In this document: positions 23,801 to 35,087 of the stretch, in pieces
How the letters are laid out: each line of letters starts with the position of its first letter
How positions within the stretch are numbered: position 1 is the stretch's first letter
Origin: Colocasia esculenta
Taxonomy: Eukaryota > Streptophyta > Magnoliopsida > Alismatales > Araceae
Length of the DNA stretch: 64,000 bases
NCBI GenBank assembly: GCA_014218235.1
Contig: CM024753.1
Coordinates: forward strand, 124,001 to 188,000
Direction of reading: 5' to 3'
The notes under the pieces: model-generated
Seen by the model: only the letters and a program-made list of their open reading frames with translations
Database searches by the model: none
What the model was told of the DNA's origin: nothing
Program-made: the position numbers and the translations under genes

Positions 23801-26800
23801 CTAGGTGCAGAACAATATGCAAAATAGTCAAAATATAACAGAATGCAAAAAAAAAAAGGTTAACATATGAAAGCTGACTGTATGTTTTTTCTCTATGACA
23901 TGTCCAAGGCCTGAAAATGATGGATACTCCACTGCATAACAAATGTTTCAAGCATTGTTGGCCAAATAGGTCCATCTGATCTGAATCAGGAGATGGCCAT
24001 AGCCAAATCCAATAGTGGGTGAGGAAATCCAATCAGGCCTGAATCATTCAAGAATCAACATGATTTGATCGGGATTTGCTCCTAAATTGATCTGAAAATC
24101 AGTACCGACTGGGTCAATTCAAGTTTTGGTAGCCCCAGATTCAAGTTCTCCTGGCCAAAACTCAGTCATGCCTTGAATTCAACTTGTATAACAACATCAT
24201 TCCTGCCCCATCAAGCCAAGTCCAAGGTAGTAGAGGAGGAGAAGGGCAGAAGCAGCCAAACACTAATGTCCAGTTCAGCAAACTATTGTCACCCGACAAT
24301 AATTTTATGAGGTTAATAAGACTGTTTCTAGGAATTGAGTGTAAATTCAACACAAAGAAATGAGAAAAGTAGCTCCAGGCAAGAAGTCATCTTCTGGGGC
24401 ATCTATTACCTCTCTTGCCCAAAGTTATGCCTGGTTGACACTGTCGAAGTTATTTGATTAGGCTATAGCATTCAAAATCATAAGGCAAAGAGAGGACAGG
24501 GACGCCACATTACATTTTCTGTTGGTTTTTCTCACTACATGATGTGGGACTATTCTAACATGTCCCTCATGTGCAGGCCAATTTGAGCTCTGTATGTGGA
24601 CTACGACAGACATGGAGTGAGAAGCCCAGATCAGGCTGAACAGGGGTGCACCCCTTTGACCAAACACTAAATCATTTTTTGTCTTCAAAGCATTCATTCC
24701 CAAACGTGGGGGGGTTACATATATTTAAAGACCCACATGGCCCTTCTCACCTACCAAGGGCCCAAAATACCCCTTTCTAAATACCTAAAATTTTAAAAAG
24801 AGAAAATTACATCAAGTGGGCCTTTAATGGGCCAAACAAAATAAGCAAACAGCCCATGGCTTCTTTGCTGTAAATTTTCGATTCCCATCATTCTCCCCCG
24901 GTTCGACCGGCCTCAAGTTTTGAAGTGAAGTAGTATCCACGGGGAGATGAGGGAAGAAGCGAATCCAGCTGATATCATGACAGCCTCCTGGACCAATATG
25001 TAGAGAAGAATCACGCTGCTAAGTGGGTAGTGCGCCTCGATATCACTCCAAATGTGATCGAAGTCATATAGGCTGGTAGCATCCACAATGGGGTTCGACC
25101 GGTCAACCACAATCTCTCTTCTCTACAGGGACGTCTTCATCTGCTTCAAACAAATTCGATCCAATCTGTCTATAGTACTCATCTTTTAGTGCTGGATCGG
25201 CTACATAATGTATTTCTTTCATTTGTTCTTCATACTCCTAAATCAGCGTAGGGTCGGCCACATAATGCACTTCTTTAGGTTGTTCTTCATGCTAATCCTC
25301 ACGTGTTGGGTCGGCCTCGTAAATAACCCTTTGTAGAGTAGCAGCAACATGTCGGCGATGTCGCGTAATTGGCGAAAGTCATTCTTGAAAGCTACCCAAT
25401 CAGGATCTCCAAACAATCTCCAACAGGGACTCGGGTAGTCGGTAGTCATCGTTGGACGTGTCGACAAATATTCACGAGAGACTTACAAAGGTGGCACGCA
25501 AAATGATGTCCGTTGTTGATAGCCGCACACTGGAGGACTCCACGTCGCTGTGAAGAAGCTATTGGTGTGATTGACACGAAAAACAGAGCACAGATGAGCT
25601 TCGTGCACTGGCAATGCGATAAGAGCCTGGTGCACCGCCCGGCACTATAGCGGGCCGGTTATTGTAGCTACCAGGGGCCAACCCGGTCCACCAGTCCACT
25701 TAAAGTGATTGACTCTTCTCCTCTCCTTTTCCCCAACTCTCGTGCAGGGAGGAGAGGGGGAGAGGGAGGCGGAGGCAACGGCACAGTGGCTGAGGCAGAG
25801 CTGGAGGAGGGGAAGGAGGGGTCGGCAGCGGCGACGGCAGCCTGCGGGGCCGGTGGCAGCAACGACAGTCGGTGGCAGCGGCGGTGGAAGCAGCCGCAGC
25901 AGGAGCAGAGGAAAGCGCAGCACAGTAGTTGTGATGGCGGGGATGGTCGGGCCGACAGCGACAGCAGAGCCAACGGCGACCGCAGCGGACGGCAGGGACC
26001 TCGGTGGCGACGTCTCCCCCCGAGACTATGAGGGGAGAGGAGAGCCGGGAGCATGAGAGAGAGAGAAGAGAGAGTCACAGAGAGCAGAGGGAGACGAGAG
26101 AGGTATGGGAGAGACAGAGAGAGAGCCAAGAGGAGGAAGAAAGAGGGGGAAGCCGAGAAGAAGCAGATGTGTGGTGAAGGGAGGTGTTCGCGACGAGGAA
26201 GAACGAGAGTGAGAGCGAACAGCAGCGGACAGCCAACAAGAGACCGAGGTTTGCTTTGATACCAAATTTGATGCGGGACAAGGAGGGGAAGAGAGGGGGG
26301 GAAGGGAGATAGGGTCGGAATCCACTGGGAAGGGAGTGAAGGAGGTGGAGGAGGAAGATGAACAGGGGCGCACCTCTCTCACCAGACACTAAGCCATTTT
26401 TTTTCTTCAAAACATTCATTCCCAAACGTGGGGGGGTTACATGTATTTAAAGACCCACAGGCCCTTCTCACCTACCAAGGGCCCAAAAGACCAAAATACA
26501 CCTTTCTAAATATCTAAATTTTTAAAAGAGAAAATTACATCGAGTGGTGCTTTAATGGACCAAACAAAATAAGCAAACAGCCCATGGCTTCTTTGCTGTA
26601 AATTTTCCATTCCCATCACCATCACATTCAAAACATTAAGGCAATGAGTGGAGAGGGATACTACATTATATTTTTCATTTGATTTTTATAACAACGTGAC
26701 ATGAGATTATTCAACGGACAAATACTTAAAGCTTTTAGGTGGAGAACCGAGTAAATATTTCTCAAAGGCTGGGTCATACATAGATCCATTAATCAAACCT

Positions 26801-29800
26801 TATGATAGGAACAACAATTCTTGAAATTCAAATGTGTGGGGAAGAGTGTCTGAATTGAAAGTGTCTATTGCTTTTGATGTGTTGCCCTCGTCATACATTG
26901 CATTCTTAGAGCACTGACTGGGCCATTATCTAAACAAAAAAAAAAAAAAAGAGATACTGAAATAAGTCCAGCATGCTTGAAAAGCACAACAGTTTCAAGA
27001 TTGGAAACTATCACATTTGACAACAAGAGATAGTAGATGGTGTCCAATTAGAAAATGAAGCAAACAGATGAATGGGAGATCACCTTCAGCTTCCTTCTTT
27101 GCATTACGTTCTTCAGTCAGAAGTTTGTATGCAGCGCAAACAACATCTTCAGTCCCCTGTCTGTTTGCTGCACTTATGCAAAAAGGATCCAAGCCACGAT
27201 CTTCTAGGCATCTTTTGAATGACTCCCACTGTTCATATGCCTCTGGAAGATCCATTTTGTTGTATACTACTATATATGGCTTTTCTGCAAGTCCTGGGCT
27301 AAATAGTTCCAGCTCCAAACGAACTGCATCAAACTCATATGCTGGCTGTTGGCTGAACCATCAACCACATGCACCTAATATCAAAAGCATCATTTATAAA
27401 TCTGTACTTGTTTAAAATGCATCAAATGCTAAATAGTTTGAACTGTAGAAGGGTATAAATAGACTTGTGAGGAGTTTTTTTTTTTTTTGCAAAGAAAATC
27501 CCTTCAGTTAATAGAACAATACTAATTACAACACTTAAACCAACTCAGAAAATAGACTAAGTGGCTTAAACAATATCCAATGTTACTTCTATCTTGAATA
27601 ACCAAGAGCTCCTATTATATGACAACAATGCCAAGTAAATCCTAATACATCAACTACTAATCAAATAATAAATGATCTCAAAACTGTGTAGAGAAGGTTA
27701 CTTCATCCACTGCACATGCTGAAACAAACATCATCAGGGAGGAGGGCAGCCTTTCTCCCTCTTATTTTCTCCTTCTTTATTTCCTTATGTTTTTTTTCCC
27801 TCTAAACACCGTGTAATAAGAAAGATCTCAAAGGTTCTAGAAATGCTGAATGTTGGTGAAAGCAATTTAGCTCCATACTTCCAAATCGGGTGTTCATGAG
27901 TCATTTCTTACCTATATCATTTGTGCGCCTCTCCACCCACTAACTTGAGTTTTCATTGGCAGTTCAGTTCAATAAGATGGTATTTAGAGCCAATTCACTC
28001 ACTGGGATCCCGTTGTGTGGCTTCGCACTGGGGTGCTGTCATTTGCATGAGTGGGGGCATTGACAGTGTTGGTTATGCATCTTATCAACAAGTGTTGTGA
28101 TTGACATTTTCTGAACTGCTAAGCAGAGTAAAAATGCTCATGCCAAGACATTTTGACTCATGAAACGTAAATGGGCCATTTTTAAAAGTCTTTATATTTT
28201 CCTCTGTGCCTACCAACCTAATAGGATCTCTATCATCATCATCATCATCAGAGCCTTATTCCCATTATTTGGGGTCGGCTACATGAATCCTTTTCCGCCA
28301 AATTTCTATCAAGTGCTATAGTCGTGTTTAAACTCAAAAAGTCCAAATCCTTCTAATAACATCGCACCATCTCATTTTAGGCTTTCCCCTAGCTCTTTTA
28401 CTAGCATCCACTAAAATTTGTGTCACATCTTTTAACCGGCGCCGAGTTAGGGCGACGATACACGTGTCCAAACCACCTAAGTCTATTTTCTCTCATTTTT
28501 CTATCAATTGGAGCTATCCCCAGATCCTCACGGAAGCGTTCATTCCTAATCTTATCTTTCTTAGTCTTACCACACATCCATCTCAACATCTTCATCTCTG
28601 CTACACATATTTTGTTATGTGTTCCTTTCGCACTGTCCAACACTCTGTGCCATATAATAATGCAGGCGTCACTGCCGTTCTATAAAACTTTCCTTTAAGT
28701 TTCACTGGTATACGACGATCACAAAGGACTCCTGATGCACTTCTCCACTTTACCCAACCTGCCTTAATCATGTGTGCCACATCGTCATAAATCTCCCCAT
28801 TCTCTTGGATGATAGATCCCAAGTATCGAAAGCTACTACTCTTAGAAATATCTTGACCACCAATTTGAACCACATCTCCTTGAGGAACCCTTTGATTACT
28901 ATAATTACAGTACATAAACTCAGACTTACTCCTACTAATTTTAAAACAGTTAGACTCCAAAGCATGTCTCCAACTTTCTAACTTAACATTTAAACCATCA
29001 ATACTCTCATCAATTAAGACAATATCATCTGCAAATAGCATACACCAAGGGATATCATCATGCAAATGTTTTGTCACCTCATCTATAACCAGAGCAAAGA
29101 GATATGGACTTAGGGCAGAACCTTGATGCAAACCTATAGTGACCGGAAATTCACGGGTCTCTCCAGCAATAGTTCTCACACTAGTAGTAGCACCCTCGTA
29201 CATGTCCTGATCAAGTCAACATATCCTTGAGAGACTCCCTTCTTTGTTAATGCCCACCAAATCAAGTCTCTCGGTACTCGATCATATGCCTTCTCCAATC
29301 AAGAAAAACCATATATAAATCTCTTCTCATCTCTCTATACTTCTCCATTAACTGACGCAATAAGAAAATAGCTTCTGTAGTAATCTACTAGGCATAAAAC
29401 CAAATTGATTTTCTGATATACTAGTCATGCATCGCACTCGGCTCTGACTACTCTTTCCTAAAGTTTCATAGTGGACTCATAAGCTTAATTCCGCGGTAAT
29501 TATTACAGCTTTGAATATCCCCTTTATTTTTATAGAAAGGAACTACAACACTTTTTCTCCATTCTTCTGGCATTCTCCGTTCCTTTAAAATTTTATTGAA
29601 AAACTTAGTTAACCATTTAATACCAATGTCTCCTAAGCCTTTCCACACTTCAATAGGTATGCCATCCGGTCCTAAGGCCTTACCCAATTTCATTTTTCTT
29701 AAAGCATCGCCCACTTCTGACATCTTAATACGCCTGAAATACTGATACTTATCAATTTTGTTGACTCTTGATTCTCTTCTAAGGAGGCATCCTTAAAATA

Positions 29801-32800
29801 ATTTCCATTAAGTAATTTCTGAAAATAGTTATACCATCTCTCTTTAACCTCTAGATCGTTAACCAAAACCTTTTGATCTTCATCCTTAATGCAACGAATA
29901 ATCTAAGTCTCTACTCTTCCTTTCTCTTAATTTAGCAAGTTTAAATATGTCTTTTTCTCCCTCTCGAGTTCCTAATTTATTATATAATTATTCATACGCC
30001 TTAGACTTAGCTTCACTAACTATTCTTTTAGCCCTATTTTTAGCTATTTTATAAGCTTCTAAAGTTTGATTATTTTTGTTTGTTTGCCAAGCTTTAAAAC
30101 AATCTCTTTTAGCTCTAATGGTATTTTGAATTTCCTCACTCCACCACCAAGTCTCTCTTTCTATATTCCTTTTACCTTTAGATTTACCTAGGAGTTGATT
30201 TGCTACATTTTTATACAATTTGTGACATTATTCCACATTACATTAACTTCTTGATCTAAATTCCAGATATTTTCTTTTACTAGATGATTTTTAAATGTTT
30301 CTAAATTTTTACTTTTCAAATTCCACCACTTAATCTTAGCACAATTATTTATGATGGTTTTTCTTTTAAATTTTGGAATACGACTCTATTACTAGTAACC
30401 TATGTTGTGGGGCTAAACTCTCTCCAGAAATAACTTTGCAATCTTTACAAAACTCTATCAGCCTTTCTAATAAGAAAATAGTCAATTTGGCTCCTATGTG
30501 TTCCACTCTTGTAAGTTATTAGGTGTTCGTCTTTCTTCTTAAGAATGTGTTAGCAATTACTAGATCATAAGCCATAGCAAACTCAAGAATACTAGTACCC
30601 ATTTCATTTCTCTCGCCAAAACCAAATCCTCCATGAATCCTCTCATATCCTCTATTACTTTCACCCACATGACCATTAAGATCCCCCAATAAAAATTTCT
30701 CTTCACTAGGGATATTTTGGATCAATCTATCAATAGCCTCCCAAAAATGTTTTTTAATGCTCTCTTCTAAACCCACTTGTGGTGCATATGCACTAACTAC
30801 ATTCAAAGTACCTCACCTACGATAAGTTTTATTAAGATAAGTCTATCTCCCAATCTATTAACTTCTACACTTTCTCTTTTAAGTCTTTATCTATTATTAT
30901 GGCCACACCATTTCTAGAGTTACTAGTTCCTGTATACCAAATTTTATAACCATCATATCTTTAGTTTTAGATCCTTTCACCTAGTTTCTTGTAGACAAGC
31001 TATGCTAACCCTTCTATCCCTCATTAACTTGACCAACTCCAAACCTTACCTGTTAAAGTTCCTATATTCCAAGTAGCTAGACGAATCCTATGTTTTTGGA
31101 CTAACTTCTTTACCCGTGTTCGTCCAACCCCACACGGGAACCCTTGCCTATTTGACACCGCAATCGGCGCCATCGCGGCGCATCGCTTATGGGGAACGCC
31201 CTAGCTGGCCCTAGCTCACTTATCATTCCATCCGGGTTCCGATGAAACGCGTCGCTTACGGGGGACGCCCTAGCATTAGCACAAATATTTAGATCAGAAT
31301 TCATGTAAGGATTTGACGTTATTTTACTGCTGGCTGTCAACCTAACGCAAACCCTCCTCCTTTCTCACCCAGGCTTGGGACCGGCTACGGCGGAGTTCTA
31401 ATAGGATCTCTATGCTTATGTCAAATGCTTTATGCTTGTAACAAGAAATTCAGATTTAGTTTGTTGTAAGCGGGCCTGATATGTATCCCTGCAGAAGAGT
31501 GCTTGTAAAAGAACTTCACATCGAATTTCTAAAAAAAAATATAAGACTATTAATGAGCTAATTCAAGTCTCATACCAACACTGAGCATCTTTCTGTGTGT
31601 CGTAAAAACTCGTGGCCTAAACCGAATCCCCGATGTGCACCTTCAAGCAAACCTGGCAAATCTGCTACAACCATAGTAGCATCATAGTCTAGTGAAACTA
31701 CACCCAGATTTGGAAGCAATGTTGTGAAGGGATAGTTTGCTATTGTTGGCTCGGCAGCACTAATAGCACTTAGAAGTGTGCTTTTCCCAGCATTTGGTGC
31801 ACCAACTATTCCCACATCAGCAACCAACTTTAGCTCCAAATCCAGCCACCTGAGAAAGAAAAGAATTAGTTAAAGCTAATAAATACAATAACTCCCCCCA
31901 ATAGAGAAAAACACAAAATTAGAAGTCTTACTCATCCAAAATAATCAAACCAATGCCATTTATCAAAGAGAAACAGTTTAATCAGCTTACTTATATTTCT
32001 TGGTCAAATATGCATCCTAAAGATCAGATTGGAACAGAGGAAAGTTGAAGCACAGAAAAAGAAAAATAAGATATCTCTCTATCCTGGATTATTCCACTTT
32101 TCTAACTGAAAAGGGAAAAAAATCAAAACTAGGTGACCAAAAAACACGCTGAAATACTGATTTTGTCATAAATAATTTCTGAGGCTTATTCTTCACCATC
32201 AGATTCAATCATCTGAAATCAAAGTCTCAGTGTTGAGCTTGGATTTCAGTAAGAAATGACCAATCTGAATGGACTAGAGAGATACAAAATATTTCTGATC
32301 ATTTGGCTCTTGATGCTAGGCAGCTTCAGTGGCCTTCACTCTTTTTCCTTCCTGATGAGAGTGAAGGTGCTTCACTACATATGTGAGGCCTATGCGAAAG
32401 TACAACTTTCTAGGCTTACACTTTCTTTGCACATACAGTTATGATATATCGAGCAGCTTGAGGTAAGATCTACCTTTCTCTGGTGTTCCCCTAAATGCCT
32501 CTACATGTTTTAAGAACCTTCTCTGCAACAGAATCACCAAAAAGTACTAGATATTCCTATTTTAAAACTCCTCTTTTTTGTCAAAAGATGTCATAATCTG
32601 GAGCTCAAATGAACTTTCCACAAGAAGAAAAGTGAAACAAGTTTTCATTCACCAAACTAGTCTCACATCCATAGTGATTACAAGCCTACAACTATTAAGT
32701 GACACCAGAAATGAGTAGTTTTACCTACAAGATTCATTACATTTTGGCAATATCAACATCTCATTGATAAATTACCCACTGTGACCAATATGAAACAAGT

Positions 32801-34124
32801 ATAACTACCGATGGAGGGAACAAAAAGGCAGCCATTTGCTATATCTTCTTAATCACAATGTTTGTACAAAATTAAGATAAAATTCAACATACTAACGACC
32901 ATTTCATGTAAAATGAAAGGACAAAATTGTATGACAGAGAATATAGAAAGAAATCAGATATCGCAAGCATGTCATGATAACCAAAGGTTCACTTAATAGT
33001 TAGCTCACTTTACCAGATCCTGATAGCATAAGAAATTACACATGGCACCGCTTGCATAATTTGCAATAGCATACACATATTTCGAGATGGATAATAGGCA
33101 TAATGCGCACTTACATTTCAGCACCCTCTTCCCCATTCTCCGCAATTTTCGGAACCCTGTTTGTCCCTGACTTGAAAGAAGCATTTCCCCTCCCGCCGCG
33201 CCCGCCTGGCAAGAGCAAAGCACGATGTCCAGGGTGCATCAACTCCAGCAGCACCTCACCTCCACCCCACCTTTCATGGCCTCCCTGATCACGGTCCCCG
33301 GCGCAACCTTCACCACTACATCCTCGCCCTTTGCCCCAGCCTGCTTCCTCCCCTGTCCATGCCCTCCCTACCCGCCCTGAAGTGCACGTTCTTCCGGAAT
33401 GGCAGCAGCGAATTCATGGATCCGTCGACTTCGATATACACATTGCCTCCCCTACCCCCGTCACCGCCGGACGGGCCACCATATGGTACGTACTTCTCCC
33501 TCCGAAAAGCCACGACGCCGTTGCCGCCATTTCCCGCCTTCACATAAATCTTTGCGGTGTCGAAGCACCTCATAACCGCCGGGACTCCCTTTTCCTTCTC
33601 TTCACCTTCCTCTTCCTCCACATCCAGCTCCTCGCCGCCGCCAACAAAGGCCCTCATTTCACTCTCCTCGTCCACGAAACCCAACCCCATCAAACCCTCG
33701 AAGATGTCATCTCCCGCGTACTCCTCCCCATCATCCACCTCTGCCTCGTCCACGTCCTCGTAGTCATCCTCACCATCCACTGCATCCCATTTCTCTGCAA
33801 AGGCCTTCTCAGCAGCCACCCGGCTGACCGTCGCCGAGTCCCTCAGCTTAATCTCGCCGGGGGATTCTACCCGGTGGGACGACAGGTCCGGCAGGACGAA
33901 GTCTTCCTTGGGGGGGAGGCGGTGTAGGTGGTGGCCTCACCGCCGCCGGAAGACAAAGAGCGGTCGGCGACGAGCGGGGGGTTTGTATCTCGGTCCCGGC
34001 GGGAGGATCTCCGGCGGCCAGGGGAAGTTCGTCGGCGAGGGTCCCGGTGGCCGGAACAGCAGCGGGCGGGGCCGGCGCAGGAGGGGAGGAGGCAGGGGAA
34101 CGTTAGCCGTGCCAGAGTGGCCAT
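18148..34124 (-). CDS. OBGC: Chloroplast Obg-family GTPase (ObgC), six exons
   Basis: Spliced exons on the minus strand: 34124-33115, 31849-31576, 27374-27084, 21030-20873, 18597-18489 and 18237-18148, about 1.93 kb coding (roughly 640 residues, near the usual length of plant ObgC). Order: a transit-peptide-like N-terminus, an acidic linker, the glycine-rich Obg fold, the G domain (GAPNAGKS, DLPG, NKMD), and a C-terminal OCT-type domain ending VKWPR. All introns have GT-AG ends. ObgC GTPases act in chloroplast ribosome assembly and thylakoid development and are needed for embryogenesis. Introns 2, 3 and 4 carry TE insertions. At least five frame breaks lie in exons 1, 3 and 4, nearly all equivalent to loss of one base and often in homopolymers, while exons 2, 5 and 6 are clean. 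I judge these assembly errors more likely than decay. Confidence 0.92.
18489..18597 (-). CDS. OBGC: OBGC exon 5
   Basis: Clean 109-base exon encoding YEESMRRFQHALEACGVN and ending GVKEGDNVIVGE at a GTATGC donor. Matches the conserved RFQ-x-x-L-x-x-x-GV and EGD-x-V-x-VGE blocks of Obg C-termini. Confidence 0.93.
20089..20238. repeat. Three tandem 50-bp repeats in OBGC intron 4
   Basis: The block atctgccactgtttctctat starts at 20091, 20141 and 20191. The third copy lacks one t. Identity between copies is about 95 percent, so the duplication is recent. Confidence 0.95.
20684..20760 (+). mobile_element. tRNA-derived SINE-like element in OBGC intron 4
   Basis: Contains a polymerase III A box (tggctcagtgg, 20691-20701) and a B box (ggttcaaatcc, 20734-20744) at tRNA-like spacing. 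It then runs into a long (TA)n tract, as short plant SINEs often do. It has no CCA-adjacent acceptor stem and cannot fold as a complete tRNA. It lies antisense to OBGC. Confidence 0.7.
20754..20806. repeat. (TA)n microsatellite
   Basis: About 50 bases of alternating TA directly downstream of the SINE-like block; possibly its 3' tail. Confidence 0.95.
20873..21030 (-). CDS. OBGC: OBGC exon 4: start of C-terminal domain
   Basis: Encodes the blocks LNHVADMVQ and MNEFEIFHD, then WHVVGAGIQRFVQMTNW, all characteristic of the plant ObgC C-terminal region. Two frame breaks are needed: one base short at 20983-20984 (tt for ttt on the plus strand) and probably another near 21009-21012. The donor is the strong GTATGT at 20872, giving the split codon CA|G with exon 5. 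Confidence 0.88.
21581..22786. mobile_element. Non-autonomous hAT-type transposon in OBGC intron 3
   Basis: Terminal inverted repeats CAGGGAAGGCAGGATCGG (left) and CATGGAAGGCAAAATCGG (right, read inward) agree at 15 of 18 bases and start CA-GG as hAT ends do. The exact 8-bp duplication ctcacgat flanks the element (21573-21580 and 22787-22794), the hAT hallmark. The 1206-bp interior has GC-richer ends with many gatcgg/gatcc motifs and an AT-rich repeat core; there is no transposase ORF. Confidence 0.88.
21770..22620. repeat. AT-rich tandem repeat core of the hAT element
   Basis: Blocks such as taatgtataaacataatta, atatgtatatcaatcatac and gtaaatataataacaacatg recur in the same order about six times, with unit length varying from about 60 to 200 bases. 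The array is confined between the two GC-richer hAT ends. Confidence 0.85.
24540..24890 (-). repeat. Left (3') LTR
   Basis: Strong match to 26360-26618 over the last 250 bases. The first 100 bases are more diverged from the other copy. Confidence 0.8.
26269..26618 (-). repeat. Right (5') LTR
   Basis: Begins tgatgcgggac next to the PBS and ends ttcccatca. Confidence 0.8.
27084..27374 (-). CDS. OBGC: OBGC exon 3: G4-G5 motifs
   Basis: Begins VHVVDGSA, then needs a +1 correction at 27350-27352 (gttggctg, one G short on the plus strand) to continue into FDAVRLELELF. It carries the guanine-specificity motif NKMD (27250-27261) and the G5-like SAA. The donor GTGATC at 27083 leaves one base of the next codon. 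Confidence 0.93.
28601..29723 (-). pseudogene. RTE reverse transcriptase fragments
   Basis: The first piece (29466-29723) has GKALGPDGIPIEVWKGLG and the NNYRGIKLMS block. The second (28601-29203) has LHQGSALSPYLFALV and the catalytic FADD box at 29024-29035. The C-terminal MKMLRWMCGKTKKD and RLRWFGHVYRR blocks continue at 28401-28643. Stops between 29204 and 29465 split the domain. Confidence 0.92.
30519..30806 (-). pseudogene. RTE endonuclease (APE-type) fragment
   Basis: Encodes NVVSAYAPQVG and FLLGDLNGHVG, the conserved AP-endonuclease-like blocks of RTE LINEs (the DxNxH-type catalytic motif appears as GDLNGHVG). Broken on both sides by frameshifts. Confidence 0.9.
31576..31849 (-). CDS. 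OBGC: OBGC exon 2: G1-G3 motifs of the GTPase domain
   Basis: Open throughout without lesions. Contains the P-loop GAPNAGKS (31780-31803), the switch I region with the NYPFTT block that marks Obg proteins, and DLPG (31651-31662). It ends HTERCSVL at a GTATGA donor. The acceptor is ttctcag|G, and the first base completes the split ATG codon from exon 1. Confidence 0.95.
33115..34124 (-). CDS. OBGC: OBGC exon 1: transit peptide, acidic linker, Obg fold
   Basis: Starts at ATG 34124 (MATLARLTFPCLLPSC, then an Arg/Ser/Pro-rich stretch typical of a plastid transit peptide). An in-frame ATG 102 bases further upstream exists but adds no plausible targeting sequence. After a linker rich in D and E comes the glycine-rich Obg fold (AGNGGNGVVAFRREK, then GGPSGGDGGRGG). 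The exon ends at a GTAAGT donor with two bases of an ATG codon left over. Frame must shift at the G7 run 33910-33916 (or just beside it), at 33363-33370 (cccta/ccc context), and at 33252-33266, where a cacct unit appears duplicated. GC content is far above the introns. Confidence 0.9.
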
Positions 34125-34882
34125 TGATGGGTTGCGTCGGTGCCCGGCAAGCAAGTTTTTGCTCGCTTTACTGATTACTCCTCCCCGTCCGGAGGTTGGT
34201 CCGTCGTTTTGTGCCGTTTCATGCACATAACGGATAAGGAGAAAGGAAATAAAAATATATTCTTATTTGAAACTAAATATAGATTTATTATTTGAAAAAT
34301 ATTTATTATAAAAAATTTTTGTAATAAAATTGAGATAGATCGATAAAAAAATATTATTATTAGATAACACGCATTATAAAATATAATATTTATTAGGATA
34401 AATTAATTAAAAGTTTTTAACAGATATTTAATTTATTTTCTAGTCTCTGACAGAACTGTAACTCATTACAGTAAGTGTTATCTTTGGTTACAGTGTACGT
34501 TAAATCATGTTACAATAATGACATTCCTATTATAGTTAGGGACTTTCAATTGATTTCTCCTATTTATTAAGAACCTCACCCAATAAAATTATAGGTCTTC
34601 TTATTTTAATAAATATTTACTCAAATATATCTCATTCAAAAATTATGTCTTTTTTGCTATGTGTACAATTTTGCCACATCTTTTTGTTTTCTTCTTTTTT
34701 AAAAAACTAGGTCAACATCCTCTTTAGAAAGAGAGAGAGAAGAGCCCGCCATCGTGGGTAGAAAGAGAGTGCGGGGGAGAGAGAGCAGTGAGAGAGATAG
34801 AGAGTGAGCGTGAGGAGGATAGTAAAGAACGTGCATAGAGAGAGAGAGAGAGAGTGAAAGAGAGCACGCGAGGGAGAGAGGG
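34125..34882. other. OBGC upstream region, AT-rich block and GA-rich tract
   Basis: 34125-34230 is GC-rich and probably the OBGC 5' leader. From 34240 the sequence is AT-rich. 34601-34620 is an exact copy of the 20-base block at 42881-42900, and a GA-rich tract (34725-34882) follows, as it does in the other copies of this repeat family. The TRIM is inserted into this GA tract. No core promoter motif can be chosen with confidence. Confidence 0.5.
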
Positions 34883-35087
34883 AGTAACACCTCATATAAG
34901 AATATGTTAAATGGACTAAATTAGCAAACTACCAACAACTCGGACTAGTCATTTTAAGAGCTCGAGTAAGAAAAGAATTATGAAGTTAAGTGTACTCAGT
35001 TGGGAGTAGTCCCAAGATGAGTGATCTTCCTGAGAAGTCTACCAACTAGCACGGTTGTTGGGTCAGTTTGCTGGTTAAGTCGTCACA
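34883..35087 (+). repeat. TRIM LTR 1
   Basis: Aligns to 35319-35515 at about 90 percent. Its first base has changed (agtaacacc instead of tgtaacacc). Ends gtcaca. Confidence 0.85.

Larger units (their letters stand above)
24540..26618 (-). mobile_element. Non-autonomous LTR retrotransposon in OBGC intron 3
   Basis: LTRs of 351 and 350 bases (24540-24890 and 26269-26618) begin tgatg and end catca. The minus strand has a PBS (tggtatcaaagc, 26253-26264) beside the right LTR and a purine tract (gggggagaa) beside the left LTR, so it runs in the same direction as OBGC. The 1.4-kb interior lacks gag-pol. One half is strongly GA/GC-biased (25700-26250), the other is unique sequence with short ORFs. 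The 5-bp flanks (ctaca, ccatc) do not match, so the TSD is lost or the ends have recombined. A TRIM/LARD-like non-autonomous class is the best description. Confidence 0.8.
28234..31397 (-). mobile_element. Near full-length RTE-clade LINE in OBGC intron 2
   Basis: Flanked by a perfect 16-bp duplication, ctaataggatctctat, at 28218-28233 and 31398-31413. The minus strand runs from a 5' end reading ctccgccgtagccggtccca through an endonuclease, a reverse transcriptase and a C-terminal region. It finishes with the caccccaaataat-like 3' end and a short (TGA)n tail, as plant RTE elements do, rather than poly(A). Length 3164 bp is about full size for RTE. Frameshifts and stops break the ORF into pieces, so it cannot move by itself. 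It is inserted in the same direction as OBGC transcription. Confidence 0.93.

Noticed and set aside
25645..26425. Several overlapping ORFs of 90-150 codons on both strands
   Set aside because: Low-complexity GA/GC-rich interior of the non-autonomous LTR element; Ser/Pro/Arg-rich products in every frame.
33331..33927. 198-codon plus-strand ORF
   Set aside because: It is the antisense shadow of OBGC exon 1, open because of GC-rich composition.
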